NCBI RefSeq assembly: GCF_022829605.1
Contig: NZ_JAKSYD010000188.1
Location: 62,001 to 126,000 of the forward strand
Origin: Methylobacterium sp. E-065
Lineage (GTDB): Bacteria; Pseudomonadota; Alphaproteobacteria; Rhizobiales; Beijerinckiaceae
Direction: 5' to 3'
DNA length: 64,000 nt
The first letter of the stretch is position 1. Every line of letters begins with the position of its first letter. This document shows positions 45,160 to 54,118 of this stretch, piece by piece. The position numbers were made by a program, and so were the translations under genes. The notes beneath the pieces were generated by a model. It ran no database searches. It was not told the origin of the DNA and saw only the letters and a program-made list of their open reading frames with translations.

Positions 45160-45325
45160 CCCGTCAGGGCGCGAATGGGCTGTTCCGGCTAGGGCGCCTC
45201 GAAGGGATTCCTCGGCGGCACAATGATCGATGGTCCGTTATCGAGCGGCTTGACCGCGCGTACAAGGTCGCCAAGGCCGCAGGCACGCGCGCTTACGCCA
45301 CGCCGGAGTTGCAATTTTTTGCATG

Positions 45326-45342
45326 GCACCAATTCATGGTGC
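45326..45342 (+). promoter_or_regulatory. Inverted repeat, candidate operator of the formate operon
   Basis: GCACCA (45326-45331), five-base spacer ATTCA, TGGTGC (45337-45342). A 17-base dyad is a common size for transcription-factor sites. A TGCAATTTTTTGCA partial dyad stands just upstream (45310-45323). Which regulator binds is unknown; the LysR gene downstream is one candidate. Confidence 0.45.
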
Positions 45343-45408
45343 GGCACACACGTGACCGGTTGATGCTTTGCCGGTTGTAAAAACCTTTTTTCTGACAGCC
45401 GCTTAACA

Positions 45409-45441
45409 TGTCACCCTGCTTTTCGCACAAAGCGGGTGACA
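45409..45441 (+). promoter_or_regulatory. Long interrupted palindrome/hairpin before fdsG
   Basis: TGTCACCC (45409-45416) pairs with GGGTGACA (45434-45441). Inside it GCTTT (45418-45422) pairs with AAAGC (45429-45433) around the loop TCGCAC, with one bulged T. Thirteen pairs in all, about 105 bases before the fdsG start. It may be a protein operator, an attenuator or part of an RNA leader. No T run follows, so it is not a simple terminator. Confidence 0.6.
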
Positions 45442-45545
45442 GCGCGACAGACATCCTTTGTCATGCGACCGGACTGCGCGATTGAAGCGAACCGGCATTT
45501 CTGTTCCTCTTCGCATTAGAACAGGAACAGACTGGGCTGGAAACC

Positions 45546-46019
45546 ATGGCGCGTCACGAGCCCTGGAGCGCCGAGCGCGCCACCGGGATCATCGCTGAGC
45601 ACACCCATCTCGAAGGGGCCACGCTGCCGATCCTGCACGCGTTGCAGGAAACATTCGGCTACGTGGATTCCGGCGCCGTGCCGCTGATCGCCGACGCGCT
45701 GAACCTGTCGCGCGCCGAAGTGCACGGCTGCATCACCTTCTACCACGACTTCCGCGCCCACCCGGCTGGCCGGCACGAGGTGAAGCTGTGCCGGGCCGAG
45801 GCCTGCCAGGCCATGGGCTCCGATACGCTCCATCGCGAGATCCTCGGCCGCCTCGGCTGCGGCTGGCACGAGACCACAGCGGATGGCAGCGCCACGGTGG
45901 AGCCGGTCTATTGCCTCGGCCTCTGCGCCAACGGCCCGGCCGCCCTCATCGACGGTGAGCCGCTCGCCCACCTGACCGCAGACGCCCTTGAAGCCGCTTT
46001 GACGGAGGTGCGCCAGTGA
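45546..46019 (+). CDS. fdsG: NAD-dependent formate dehydrogenase gamma subunit (NuoE-like)
   Basis: 157 residues. [2Fe-2S] protein: Cys pair in CRAEACQAMG and CLGLCANGPA in the thioredoxin-like fold. The N-terminal ERATGIIAEHTHLEGATLPILHALQETFGYV is typical of FdsG. Passes electrons within the cytoplasmic formate dehydrogenase. Stop overlaps the fdsB start by four bases (GTGA). In M. extorquens nomenclature the same operon is fdh2CBAD. Confidence 0.95.
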   Translation: MARHEPWSAERATGIIAEHTHLEGATLPILHALQETFGYVDSGAVPLIADALNLSRAEVHGCITFYHDFRAHPAGRHEVKLCRAEACQAMGSDTLHREILGRLGCGWHETTADGSATVEPVYCLGLCANGPAALIDGEPLAHLTADALEAALTEVRQ

Positions 46020-47575
46020 GCGTCACGCTCTACGTTCCCCGCGACGCCGTCGCCCTGGGCCTTGGTGCCAACAAGGTCGCCCGCGCGCTGTTTGCCGGCG
46101 CCGAGCGCCGAGGCCTCGACGTGACCATCGTCCGCACCGGATCCCGCGGTCTGGCGTGGCTGGAACCGATGGTCGAAGTCGGCACGCCGGAGGGGCGCAT
46201 CGCCTACGGGCCGGTCAAGCTCGCCGATGTCGAGGCGTTGCTGGATGCCGGCCTGACCCAGGGCGGCGACCATGCCCTGCGCCTTGGCGACCCGGAAAAG
46301 ATCCCGTTCCTCGCCCGGCAACAGCGCCTGACCTTCCACCGCTGCGGCGTGATCGATCCGGTCTCCGTGGACGATTACCGGGCTCATGGCGGCTATCGCG
46401 GCCTTGAGGCGGCTCTGAAGCTCGATGCCGAGGGCATCGTGGCGGCGGTGCGCGAGTCCGGCCTGCGTGGCCGGGGCGGTGCTGGCTTCCCGGCCGGCAT
46501 CAAGTGGAACACCGTGATGCTCGCCAAGGCGGACCAGAAGTATGTGGTCTGCAACGCCGACGAGGGTGATTCCGGTACCTTCGCCGACCGGATGATGATG
46601 GAGGGCGACCCCTTCAACCTCATCGAGGGCATGACCATCGCGGGCGTGGCGACGGGAGCCACTCGTGGCTACATCTATCTGCGCTCCGAGTATCCGCAGG
46701 CCTTCGCGACCCTCAAGGAAGCGATCGCCAACGGTATCCAGGCCGGGGTGCTCGGTGACGACGTTCTCGGCTCGGGCAAGAGCTTCCACCTGGAAGTGCG
46801 CCTTGGGGCGGGCGCCTATATCTGCGGCGAGGAAACCTCGCTGCTGGAGAGCCTGGAGGGCAAGCGCGGGATCGTGCGCGCCAAGCCGCCGATCCCGGCG
46901 CTGAAGGGCTTCCTCGGCAAGCCGACGCTGGTCAACAACGTCATGACCTTCACGGCCGTGCCGTGGATCCTGCACAACGGCGCCAAGGCCTACGCCGATT
47001 ACGGCATGGGCCGGTCGCTCGGCACCCTCCCGATCCAGCTCGCCGGCAACATCAAGCATGGCGGCCTGATCGAGATGGCCTTCGGCATCACCCTGCGGCA
47101 GGTCATCGAGGATTTCGGCGGCGGTACGCGCTCGGGCCGGCCGGTCCGGGCCGTGCAGGTCGGCGGGCCACTGGGCGCCTACTTCCCCGATCATCTCCTC
47201 GACACGCCGCTGGATTACGAGGCGATGGCCGCCCAGAAGGGCCTCGTCGGCCATGGCGGCATCGTGGTGTTCGACGACACCGTCGACATGGCGGCCCAAG
47301 CTCGCTTCGCCTTCGAGTTCTGCGCCACCGAGTCGTGCGGCAAGTGCACGCCCTGTCGCGTTGGCGCGACCCGCGGCGTCGAGACCATGGACAAGGTGAT
47401 CGCCGGCATCCGGCCGGAGGCGAACCTCAGCCTGATCGCGGATCTCTGCGAAGTTATGACCGATGGGTCGCTCTGCGCCATGGGTGGGCTGACGCCGATG
47501 CCCGTCATGAGCGCGATCACCCATTTCCCCGAGGATTTCACCCGCGCGGGCTCGCTGCCCGTCGCGGCCGAGTGA
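46016..47575 (+). CDS. fdsB: NAD-dependent formate dehydrogenase beta subunit (NuoF-like)
   Basis: 519 residues. An N-terminal thioredoxin-like part and then the NuoF core: GRGGAGFPAGIKW (FMN/NADH), CNADEGDSGTFADR, CGEETSLLESLEG, and the [4Fe-4S] motif ESCGKCTPCRVG. Reduces NAD+ with electrons from FdsA. GTG start 46016. Ten bases before fdsA. Confidence 0.97.
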   Translation: MSVTLYVPRDAVALGLGANKVARALFAGAERRGLDVTIVRTGSRGLAWLEPMVEVGTPEGRIAYGPVKLADVEALLDAGLTQGGDHALRLGDPEKIPFLARQQRLTFHRCGVIDPVSVDDYRAHGGYRGLEAALKLDAEGIVAAVRESGLRGRGGAGFPAGIKWNTVMLAKADQKYVVCNADEGDSGTFADRMMMEGDPFNLIEGMTIAGVATGATRGYIYLRSEYPQAFATLKEAIANGIQAGVLGDDVLGSGKSFHLEVRLGAGAYICGEETSLLESLEGKRGIVRAKPPIPALKGFLGKPTLVNNVMTFTAVPWILHNGAKAYADYGMGRSLGTLPIQLAGNIKHGGLIEMAFGITLRQVIEDFGGGTRSGRPVRAVQVGGPLGAYFPDHLLDTPLDYEAMAAQKGLVGHGGIVVFDDTVDMAAQARFAFEFCATESCGKCTPCRVGATRGVETMDKVIAGIRPEANLSLIADLCEVMTDGSLCAMGGLTPMPVMSAITHFPEDFTRAGSLPVAAE

Positions 47576-47585
47576 GGAGGCTCCC

Positions 47586-50447
47586 ATGGCCCTCATCAAA
47601 GAGATCGACTACGGCACGCCGATCCGCGTCGCCGAGCAGACGGTCACGCTGACCATCGACGGCATGTCGGTGACCGTGCCGGCCGGCACCTCGGTGATGG
47701 CGGCGGCGATGCACGCCGGCACGCAGATCCCGAAGCTCTGCGCCACCGACTCGCTGGAGCCGTTCGGTTCCTGTCGCCTCTGCCTCGTAGAGATCGAGGG
47801 GCGGCGCGGCACGCCTGCCTCCTGCACGACCCCGGCCGAGAACGGCATGGTGGTGCACACGCAGAACGAGAAGCTCGCCAAGCTTCGCAAGGGCGTGATG
47901 GAGCTCTACATCTCCGATCACCCGCTGACCTGCCTGACCTGCGCAGCCAACGGCGATTGCGAATTGCAGGACATGGCTGGCGTCGTGGGTCTGCGCGACG
48001 TGCGCTACGGCTACGACGGCGACAACCACGTCGCGCCGACCGCCGAGAAGTACCTGCCGAAGGACGAGTCGAACCCGTACTTCACCTACGACCCGTCGAA
48101 GTGCATCGTCTGCAACCGCTGCGTCCGCGCCTGCGAGGAGGTCCAGGGCACCTTCGCGCTGACCATCGCAGGGCGAGGCTTCGACAGCCGCGTGGCGGCC
48201 GGCCCGACTAACTTCTTCGAATCCGAGTGCGTGTCCTGCGGCGCCTGCGTGCAGGCCTGCCCGACCGCGACCCTCCAGGAAAAGTCGATCCACGAATTCG
48301 GTCAGCCCGAGCACGCCGAGGTGACGACCTGCGCGTATTGCGGCGTCGGTTGCTCGTTCAAGGCCGAGATGCAGGGCGAGCGGGTCGTCCGCATGGTCCC
48401 GTACAAGGGCGGCAAGGCCAACGAGGGTCATAGCTGCGTCAAGGGCCGCTTCGCCTACGGCTATGCTACCCATAAGGACCGCATCACCAAGCCGATGATC
48501 CGCGAGAAGATCACGGATCCGTGGCGTGAGGTCTCCTGGGAGGAGGCGATCGACCGGGCCGCGAGCGAGTTCAAGCGGATCCAGGCCAAGTACGGCAAGG
48601 ATTCGGTCGGCGGCATCACCTCGTCGCGCTGCACCAACGAGGAGGCCTACCTCGTCCAGAAGCTGGTGCGCGCCGCCTTCGGCAACAACAACGTCGATAC
48701 CTGCGCCCGCGTCTGCCACTCGCCGACCGGTTACGGCCTGATGTCGACGCTCGGCACCTCGGCCGGCACCCAGGACTTCAAGTCGGTCGAGAATTCCGAC
48801 GTGATTCTGGTGATCGGCGCCAACCCGACCGACGGCCACCCGGTCTTCGGCTCGCGCATGAAGAAGCGCCTGCGCGAGGGCGCCAAGCTGATCGTCGCCG
48901 ATCCGCGGAAGATCGATCTGGTGAAGTCGCCCCACATCAAGGCCGACTTCCACCTGCCGCTGAAGCCCGGCTCCAACGTCGCCTTCATCAACTCGCTGGC
49001 GCACGTGATCGTCACCGAGGGGCTGATCGACGAGGCCTATGTCCGCGAGCGCTGCGACCTGCCCGAATTCGAATCCTGGGCGCGGTTCATCGCTGAGGAG
49101 CGGCACTCCCCGGAGGCGCAGCAGCAATTCACCGGTCTCGACCCGGCGGAGGTCCGCGGTGCGGCCCGGCTCTACGCCAAGGGCGGCGCGGCCGGCATCT
49201 ACTACGGGCTGGGCGTCACCGAGCACAGCCAGGGCTCGACCATGGTGATGGGCATGGCCAACATCGCCATGGCCACCGGCAACATCGGCAAGCTCGGCGC
49301 CGGCGTGAACCCGCTGCGCGGCCAGAACAACGTCCAGGGCTCCTGCGACATGGGCTCGTTCCCGCACGAGCTCACCGGCTACCGCCACGTCTCGGACGAT
49401 GCCACCCGCGAGAGCTTCGAGGCGCTCTGGGGCGCCAAGCTCGACAGCGCGCCGGGCCTGCGCATCACCAACATGCTGGATGAAGCCGTCGATGGCAGCT
49501 TCAAGGGCCTCTACATCCAGGGCGAGGACATCGCGCAGTCGGATCCCGACACGCACCATGTGACCTCGGGCCTGATGGCGATGGAGTGCATCGTCATCCA
49601 GGACCTGTTCCTGAACGAGACCGCCAAATACGCCCACGTCTTCCTGCCGGGCGCCTCGTTCCTGGAAAAGGACGGCACCTTCACCAATGCCGAGCGCCGC
49701 ATCTCCCGCGTGCGCAAGGTCATGGCCCCGATGGGCGGCTACGGCGACTGGGAGGGCACGGTGCTGCTCTCCAACGCGCTGGGCTACCCGATGAACTACA
49801 ACCACCCGTCCGAGATCATGGACGAGATCGCAGGCCTGACGCCGAGCTTCACCGGCGTGTCCTACGCCAAGCTCGACGAGCTGGGTTCGGTGCAGTGGCC
49901 CTGCAACGAGAAGGCGCCGCTCGGCACACCGATGATGCACGTGGACCGGTTCGTCCGCGGCAAAGGCCGGTTCATGATCACCGAGTTCGTGGCCACCGAG
50001 GAGCGCACGGGGGCGAAGTTCCCGCTGATCCTGACCACGGGCCGGATCCTGTCCCAGTACAATGTCGGCGCGCAGACCCGGCGCACCGAGAACTCGCGTT
50101 GGCACGAGGAGGACGTGCTGGAGATCCACCCGTTCGACGCGGAGCTGCGTGGTATCGTCGACGGCGATCTGGTCTCACTGGAGAGCCGCTCGGGCGACAT
50201 CGCGCTCAAGGCCAAGGTCTCGGAGCGGATGCAGCCCGGTGTGGTCTACACCACCTTCCACCACGCCAAGACCGGCGCCAACGTCATCACCACCGATTTC
50301 TCGGATTGGGCGACCAACTGCCCCGAATACAAGGTGACCGCGGTGCAGATCCGGCGGACCAACCGGCCGTCCGACTGGCAGGCGAAGTTCTACGAGGAGG
50401 ATTTCTCGTTGACGCGCATTGCCCAGACGCTCGACGCGGCGGAGTGA
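47586..50447 (+). CDS. fdsA: NAD-dependent formate dehydrogenase alpha (molybdenum) subunit
   Basis: 953 residues. N-terminal [2Fe-2S] cysteines in CATDSLEPFGSCRLC, a further His/Cys cluster in HPLTCLTCAANGDC, two ferredoxin-like [4Fe-4S] sites (CIVCNRCVRACEE, CVSCGACVQACP), then the molybdopterin oxidoreductase core starting CAYCGVGCSFKAE. The Mo ligand Cys lies in CARVCHSPTGYGL (Cys, not selenocysteine), followed by the His expected at the active site. Oxidises formate to CO2. Start ATG 47586 after GAGGAGG. Confidence 0.97.
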   Translation: MALIKEIDYGTPIRVAEQTVTLTIDGMSVTVPAGTSVMAAAMHAGTQIPKLCATDSLEPFGSCRLCLVEIEGRRGTPASCTTPAENGMVVHTQNEKLAKLRKGVMELYISDHPLTCLTCAANGDCELQDMAGVVGLRDVRYGYDGDNHVAPTAEKYLPKDESNPYFTYDPSKCIVCNRCVRACEEVQGTFALTIAGRGFDSRVAAGPTNFFESECVSCGACVQACPTATLQEKSIHEFGQPEHAEVTTCAYCGVGCSFKAEMQGERVVRMVPYKGGKANEGHSCVKGRFAYGYATHKDRITKPMIREKITDPWREVSWEEAIDRAASEFKRIQAKYGKDSVGGITSSRCTNEEAYLVQKLVRAAFGNNNVDTCARVCHSPTGYGLMSTLGTSAGTQDFKSVENSDVILVIGANPTDGHPVFGSRMKKRLREGAKLIVADPRKIDLVKSPHIKADFHLPLKPGSNVAFINSLAHVIVTEGLIDEAYVRERCDLPEFESWARFIAEERHSPEAQQQFTGLDPAEVRGAARLYAKGGAAGIYYGLGVTEHSQGSTMVMGMANIAMATGNIGKLGAGVNPLRGQNNVQGSCDMGSFPHELTGYRHVSDDATRESFEALWGAKLDSAPGLRITNMLDEAVDGSFKGLYIQGEDIAQSDPDTHHVTSGLMAMECIVIQDLFLNETAKYAHVFLPGASFLEKDGTFTNAERRISRVRKVMAPMGGYGDWEGTVLLSNALGYPMNYNHPSEIMDEIAGLTPSFTGVSYAKLDELGSVQWPCNEKAPLGTPMMHVDRFVRGKGRFMITEFVATEERTGAKFPLILTTGRILSQYNVGAQTRRTENSRWHEEDVLEIHPFDAELRGIVDGDLVSLESRSGDIALKAKVSERMQPGVVYTTFHHAKTGANVITTDFSDWATNCPEYKVTAVQIRRTNRPSDWQAKFYEEDFSLTRIAQTLDAAE

Positions 50448-50451
50448 GGCG

Positions 50452-50745
50452 ATGAGCGCGCTACGCCAGGAAGACAAGCTCCTTCGTATGGCCAACCAGA
50501 TTGCCACCTTCTTCCGGTCGTACCCGGAGGAGGAGGCGGTGGCCGGCATCCACAAGCACATCGTGGCGTTCTGGACGCCCAAGATGGTCTCGAAGCTCGA
50601 AGCGGCCCTGCCCGAGATGGGCGACCGGGCCGACATCTTGGTGCAGCGGGCCCTGCGCGGCGGCGAGCCTCAGGCTGAGAGCCCGATCCGCGCGGCGACT
50701 CGCGATCCGCAGAAGCTCGGTGAGGGTGCCAGCGACGCCGGCTGA
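50452..50745 (+). CDS. fdsD: NAD-dependent formate dehydrogenase delta subunit
   Basis: 97 residues: LRQEDKLLRMANQIATFFRSYPEEEAVAGIHKHIVAFWTPKM, the FdsD family pattern. Small accessory subunit needed for assembly/stability of the complex. ATG at 50452 after GGAGTGAGGC, four bases beyond the fdsA stop. Completes a GBAD operon. Confidence 0.94.
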   Translation: MSALRQEDKLLRMANQIATFFRSYPEEEAVAGIHKHIVAFWTPKMVSKLEAALPEMGDRADILVQRALRGGEPQAESPIRAATRDPQKLGEGASDAG

Positions 50746-50783
50746 ACCGTTCGAACGAGCTCGATACGCTTCTCTCCATTGCA

Positions 50784-50824
50784 GCATCGTCAGGGCCCGG
50801 ATTTTCCGGGCCCTGATGCGTTTT
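50784..50824 (+). terminator. Terminator of the formate dehydrogenase operon
   Basis: CAGGGCCCGG (50791-50800) pairs with CCGGGCCCTG (50806-50815) around ATTTT. The stem is extended by GCAT/ATGC pairs and followed by TTTT (50821-50824). The strongest terminator in this region. Confidence 0.8.
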
Positions 50825-51063
50825 GGTGTCCCGGTGCCCGCCGGATGCATCGGGCTCATATCCTCACAGGGGTCAGAGAGCCGGATTGCGGGTTGCCTCC
50901 AACGCTAAGGCAGCGTGCTGGGACTGCGATCTCGAGAACCTTCACCTAAGATGTTTCGCCTACAGATTGCGCAGATACGGATTAAATCTGTCCACTCAGC
51001 GTGCACTACGCTAGCGCCCTGTACACAGATCGCGCATTCTGCGGCACCAAGCGGTCCACCGGG
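50825..51063 (+). other. Spacer before the MFS transporter
   Basis: About 240 bases; the whole gap from fdsD is 318 bases. No gene. A modestly AT-rich patch near 50955-51000 may hold the promoter of the transporter gene; I cannot fix -35/-10 boxes. Confidence 0.4.
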
Positions 51064-52749
51064 ATGACCGCCGTCGAGGAGTCGGTCATGGGTGCTGGAG
51101 TGGCGGGCGCGGTCGTGCCCGGCGGTACGCCGGGTCTGTTGTCCCGCGAGCGGATCGTGGCCAAGGCAGGGTTCAACCGGTGGCTGGTGCCGCCGGCGGC
51201 TTTGGCAATCCATCTCTGCATCGGCATGGCCTACGGCCTGTCGGTGTTCTGGCTGCCGCTGACGCGGGCCGTTTCGGTCGGTCAGCCGGGCCCCGCAGCC
51301 TGCCCCGACATGGGCGTGATGACGGCCCTGTTCACGACCACCTGTGATTGGCGCGTCAGCGACCTCGTGACGGTCTTCTCGATCGGCATCGTGATGCTCG
51401 GCCTTTCGGCGGCCCTGTTCGGCGGCTGGCTGGAGCGGGCGGGCCCGCGCAAGGCCGGCATCGCGGCGGCTTTGTGCTGGGGCGGCGGCTTCCTGATCGG
51501 CGCGCTCGGCGTCTACATCCACCAGCTCTGGCTGATCTGGCTCGGCCTAGGCCTGATCGGCGGCATCGGGCTCGGCCTCGGCTACATCTCGCCGGTCTCG
51601 ACGCTCATCAAGTGGTTCCCAGACCGGCGCGGCATGGCCACCGGCATGGCGATCATGGGCTTCGGCGGCGGTGCGATGATCGGTTCGCCCCTGGCCGATA
51701 CCCTGATCAAGAGCTTCCGAACCGCGGATGCGGCCGGCGTCTGGCAGACGCTGGCTGTGATGGGGATCGGCTACATCCTGTTCATGCTGGGCGGCGCCTT
51801 CGGCTACCGCGTGCCGCCGGCCGGCTGGCGCCCGGACGGCTGGACGGCGCCGGCTGCCAAGAACGCGATGATCGCCTCCGGGCACGTGCATCTCCGGGAG
51901 GCGCACAAGACCCTCCAGTTCTGGATGATCTGGCTCGTCCTGTTCCTCAACGTGTCGGCTGGTATCGGCGTGTTGGCGCTGGCCTCGCCGATGCTGCAGG
52001 AGATTTTCGGCGGCGCGCTGATCGGCCAGCCGGGCACGAGCTTCTCCGCACTCGACGGAGGCCAGAAGGCGCAGGTCGCTGCGATCGCGGCGGGCTTCGT
52101 CGGCCTGCTCTCGCTGTTCAATATCCTGGGCCGGTTCTTCTGGGCGTCGATGTCGGACCGCATCGGCCGGAAGGTCACCTACGCGATCTTCTTCGCGCTG
52201 GGCGGCGTCCTCTACGCGGCGGCCCCCTGGGCGGCCGGCATCGGGTCGCAGGCGTTGTTCGTCGCCATCTTCTGCGTGATCCTGTCCATGTATGGCGGCG
52301 GCTTCGCGACCGTGCCGGCTTACCTCGCCGACGTGTTCGGCACGCAGTTCGTGGGGGCCATCCATGGCCGCCTGCTCACCGCGTGGTCGATGGCGGGCAT
52401 CGTCGGGCCGTTCGTCATCACGAAGATCCGCGAAGCTCAGGTGGCGGCCGGCGTCCAGGGAGCCGATCTCTATGGCCGGACCATGTACGTGCTGGCAAGC
52501 TTCCTGGCGGTCGGGTTCCTGTGCAACCTGCTCGTCCGGCCGCTGGCCCAACGCTGGTTCATGTCCGAGTCGGAGCGCGCCTCCCTCGACGTCAAAGCCG
52601 GTGCCACGGCCTCCGGACCGTCGGGCTCCTTCGGCATCGGCCGCGGCGGTTTCAGCCCCGGTGCGGCCGTGGCCTGGGCGGTTGTCGGCATCCCGATCGT
52701 CTGGGGCATCGGCATCACCCTGTCGAAGGCCTTCATTCTGTTCCGGTGA
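51064..52749 (+). CDS. MFS transporter, oxalate/formate antiporter (OxlT) family
   Basis: 561 residues, about 12 membrane spans. IHLCIGMAYGLSVFWLPLTRAVSVGQ is the OxlT-family opening, with FGGWLERAGPRKAGIAAAL (MFS loop 2-3) and ISPVSTLIKWFPDRRGMATGMAIMGFGGGAMIG. A long C-terminal hydrophilic stretch precedes the last span. The position beside the formate dehydrogenase suggests oxalate, formate or another carboxylate as substrate (inference). Start ATG 51064; ATG 51088 possible. Confidence 0.88.
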   Translation: MTAVEESVMGAGVAGAVVPGGTPGLLSRERIVAKAGFNRWLVPPAALAIHLCIGMAYGLSVFWLPLTRAVSVGQPGPAACPDMGVMTALFTTTCDWRVSDLVTVFSIGIVMLGLSAALFGGWLERAGPRKAGIAAALCWGGGFLIGALGVYIHQLWLIWLGLGLIGGIGLGLGYISPVSTLIKWFPDRRGMATGMAIMGFGGGAMIGSPLADTLIKSFRTADAAGVWQTLAVMGIGYILFMLGGAFGYRVPPAGWRPDGWTAPAAKNAMIASGHVHLREAHKTLQFWMIWLVLFLNVSAGIGVLALASPMLQEIFGGALIGQPGTSFSALDGGQKAQVAAIAAGFVGLLSLFNILGRFFWASMSDRIGRKVTYAIFFALGGVLYAAAPWAAGIGSQALFVAIFCVILSMYGGGFATVPAYLADVFGTQFVGAIHGRLLTAWSMAGIVGPFVITKIREAQVAAGVQGADLYGRTMYVLASFLAVGFLCNLLVRPLAQRWFMSESERASLDVKAGATASGPSGSFGIGRGGFSPGAAVAWAVVGIPIVWGIGITLSKAFILFR

Positions 52750-52828
52750 GCGACCGCCGCGCGCGGTTGTGGGTGTCGTCCTGGGTCGCTAGGCTCCCGG
52801 TGACTTGCGGTGCCGGGATCCCTGTGTG

Positions 52829-53746
52829 GTGATCGACAAGCTGGACTTCCTGCTCGCGCTCGCCCGCGAGCAGCATTTCGGACACGCCGCCGAGGCCTGC
52901 GGGGTGACTCAGCAGACTCTCTCGGCCGGCGTGAAACAGCTGGAGAACCGCTTCGGCGTGCAGCTCGTGCTGCGCGGCTCGCGCTTCCAGGGCTTCACCC
53001 CAGAAGGGGAGCGGGTGCTGGAATGGGCGCGGCGGATCGTGGCCGATGCCCGCGCGATGCACGAGGAGGTCACCGGTCTGCGCCGGGGCCTGACCGGGCA
53101 TCTGCGCATCGCGTCGATCCCCACGGCCCTGCCGATGATCGCGCATCTCACCACGCCCTACCGGGAGCGGCACCCGGACGTGCGGCTCACGGTCGAGTCG
53201 GCGACCTCGACCGACATCTTCTCGCTGATCGAGAATCTGGAGGCGGATGCCGGCCTGACCTATCTCGACAACGAGCCCCTCGGGCGCGTGATCTCCGTCC
53301 CGCTCTACCGGGAGCGCTACCGTCTCGTCACGGCGATCGGCGGTCCCTTCGACCAGCGGGAGAGCGTCACCTGGGCCGAGACCGGCAGCCTGCCGCTCTG
53401 CCTGCTCACCCCCAACATGCAGAACCGGCGGATCATCGATCAGCAGATCCGGGAATCGGGGGCCGATCCCGCCGCGACCCTGGAATCGAACTCGATGATC
53501 GTCTTGCTGACCCATGTGCGTACCCTGCGCTGGGCCTCGATCATGCCGGAGATCCTGGTGGATGCCCTAGGACCCATCGAGGGCGTACGGGCCATCCCGA
53601 TCACCGCACCGGATCTGGTGCATACGATCGGCCTCGTCGCCCCACGCCGCGAGCCGTCCACCCCGATGGTCACCGCCCTCGTGGCCATCGCCCGGTCGCT
53701 CGCTCGTACGCTTGATCCGGGGGTATCGGACGCGTCATCCGCCTGA
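52829..53746 (+). CDS. LysR-family transcriptional regulator
   Basis: 305 residues, GTG start at 52829 so that the protein opens IDKLDFLLALAREQHFGHAAE as usual for LysR. HTH in ACGVTQQTLSAGVKQLENRFG. A substrate-binding domain of two lobes follows (HLRIASIPTALPMIAHLTTPY and onward). Close to the formate dehydrogenase and carboxylate transporter, so a regulator of one of them is likely but not shown. Ends about 100 bases before the rpmG gene, which runs the other way. Confidence 0.9.
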   Translation: MIDKLDFLLALAREQHFGHAAEACGVTQQTLSAGVKQLENRFGVQLVLRGSRFQGFTPEGERVLEWARRIVADARAMHEEVTGLRRGLTGHLRIASIPTALPMIAHLTTPYRERHPDVRLTVESATSTDIFSLIENLEADAGLTYLDNEPLGRVISVPLYRERYRLVTAIGGPFDQRESVTWAETGSLPLCLLTPNMQNRRIIDQQIRESGADPAATLESNSMIVLLTHVRTLRWASIMPEILVDALGPIEGVRAIPITAPDLVHTIGLVAPRREPSTPMVTALVAIARSLARTLDPGVSDASSA

Positions 53747-53786
53747 TCGCTGGGCGCGTCACGGGCATCGTTAGACAGCACCGACG

Positions 53787-53816
53787 AAAAAAGCCGCCCC
53801 GTCTCCGGAGCGGCTT
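53787..53816 (-). terminator. rpmG: Rho-independent terminator of rpmG
   Basis: On the minus strand AAGCCGC (53816-53810) pairs with GCGGCTT (53797-53791), followed by a T run (plus-strand AAAAAA at 53787-53792). Confidence 0.8.
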
Positions 53817-53844
53817 CGTAGCGACCGGGCTGGTGCCCGTCGGC

Positions 53845-54012
53845 TTACTTGATCTTGGTTTCCTTGAACTCGACGTGCTTGCGCGCGACCGGGTCGTACT
53901 TGCGCATCGACAGCTTCTCAGTCTGCGTCCGGGAGTTCTTCTTGGTGACGTAGAAGTAGCCCGTGTCGGCGGTGGACATGAGCTTGATCTTGACGGTGAC
54001 AGCCTTGGCCAT
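53845..54012 (-). CDS. rpmG: 50S ribosomal protein L33
   Basis: 55 residues: [48 protein letters not shown]. The standard alphaproteobacterial L33, without the zinc-binding cysteines of the other form. ATG at 54012 (complement) after AGGAGCGCC. The upstream extension to 54060 is not part of the family. Confidence 0.98.
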   Translation of the reverse strand: MAKAVTVKIKLMSTADTGYFYVTKKNSRTQTEKLSMRKYDPVARKHVEFKETKIK

Positions 54013-54118
54013 GGCTCGGCGCTCCTGAAGGGTGCGGCATTCCGCGTGAGCGAAACGCAAATGGCCGGGAGAACCCGGCCGAATACGGGCGGGTGAATGC
54101 CCGATCGAGCCGTTCAGG

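Larger units (their letters stand above)
45160..45545 (+). other. Regulatory leader before the formate dehydrogenase operon
   Basis: 386 bases without a gene, AT-richer than its surroundings and with several T runs (TTTTTT at 45315-45320 and 45386-45391). It holds the two palindromes listed separately (45326-45342 and 45409-45441). Most of the control region of the formate operon is probably here. Confidence 0.6.

Noticed and set aside
53791-53816. Terminator for the LysR gene on the plus strand
   Set aside because: The stem is followed by a T run only on the minus strand, so it is assigned to rpmG.
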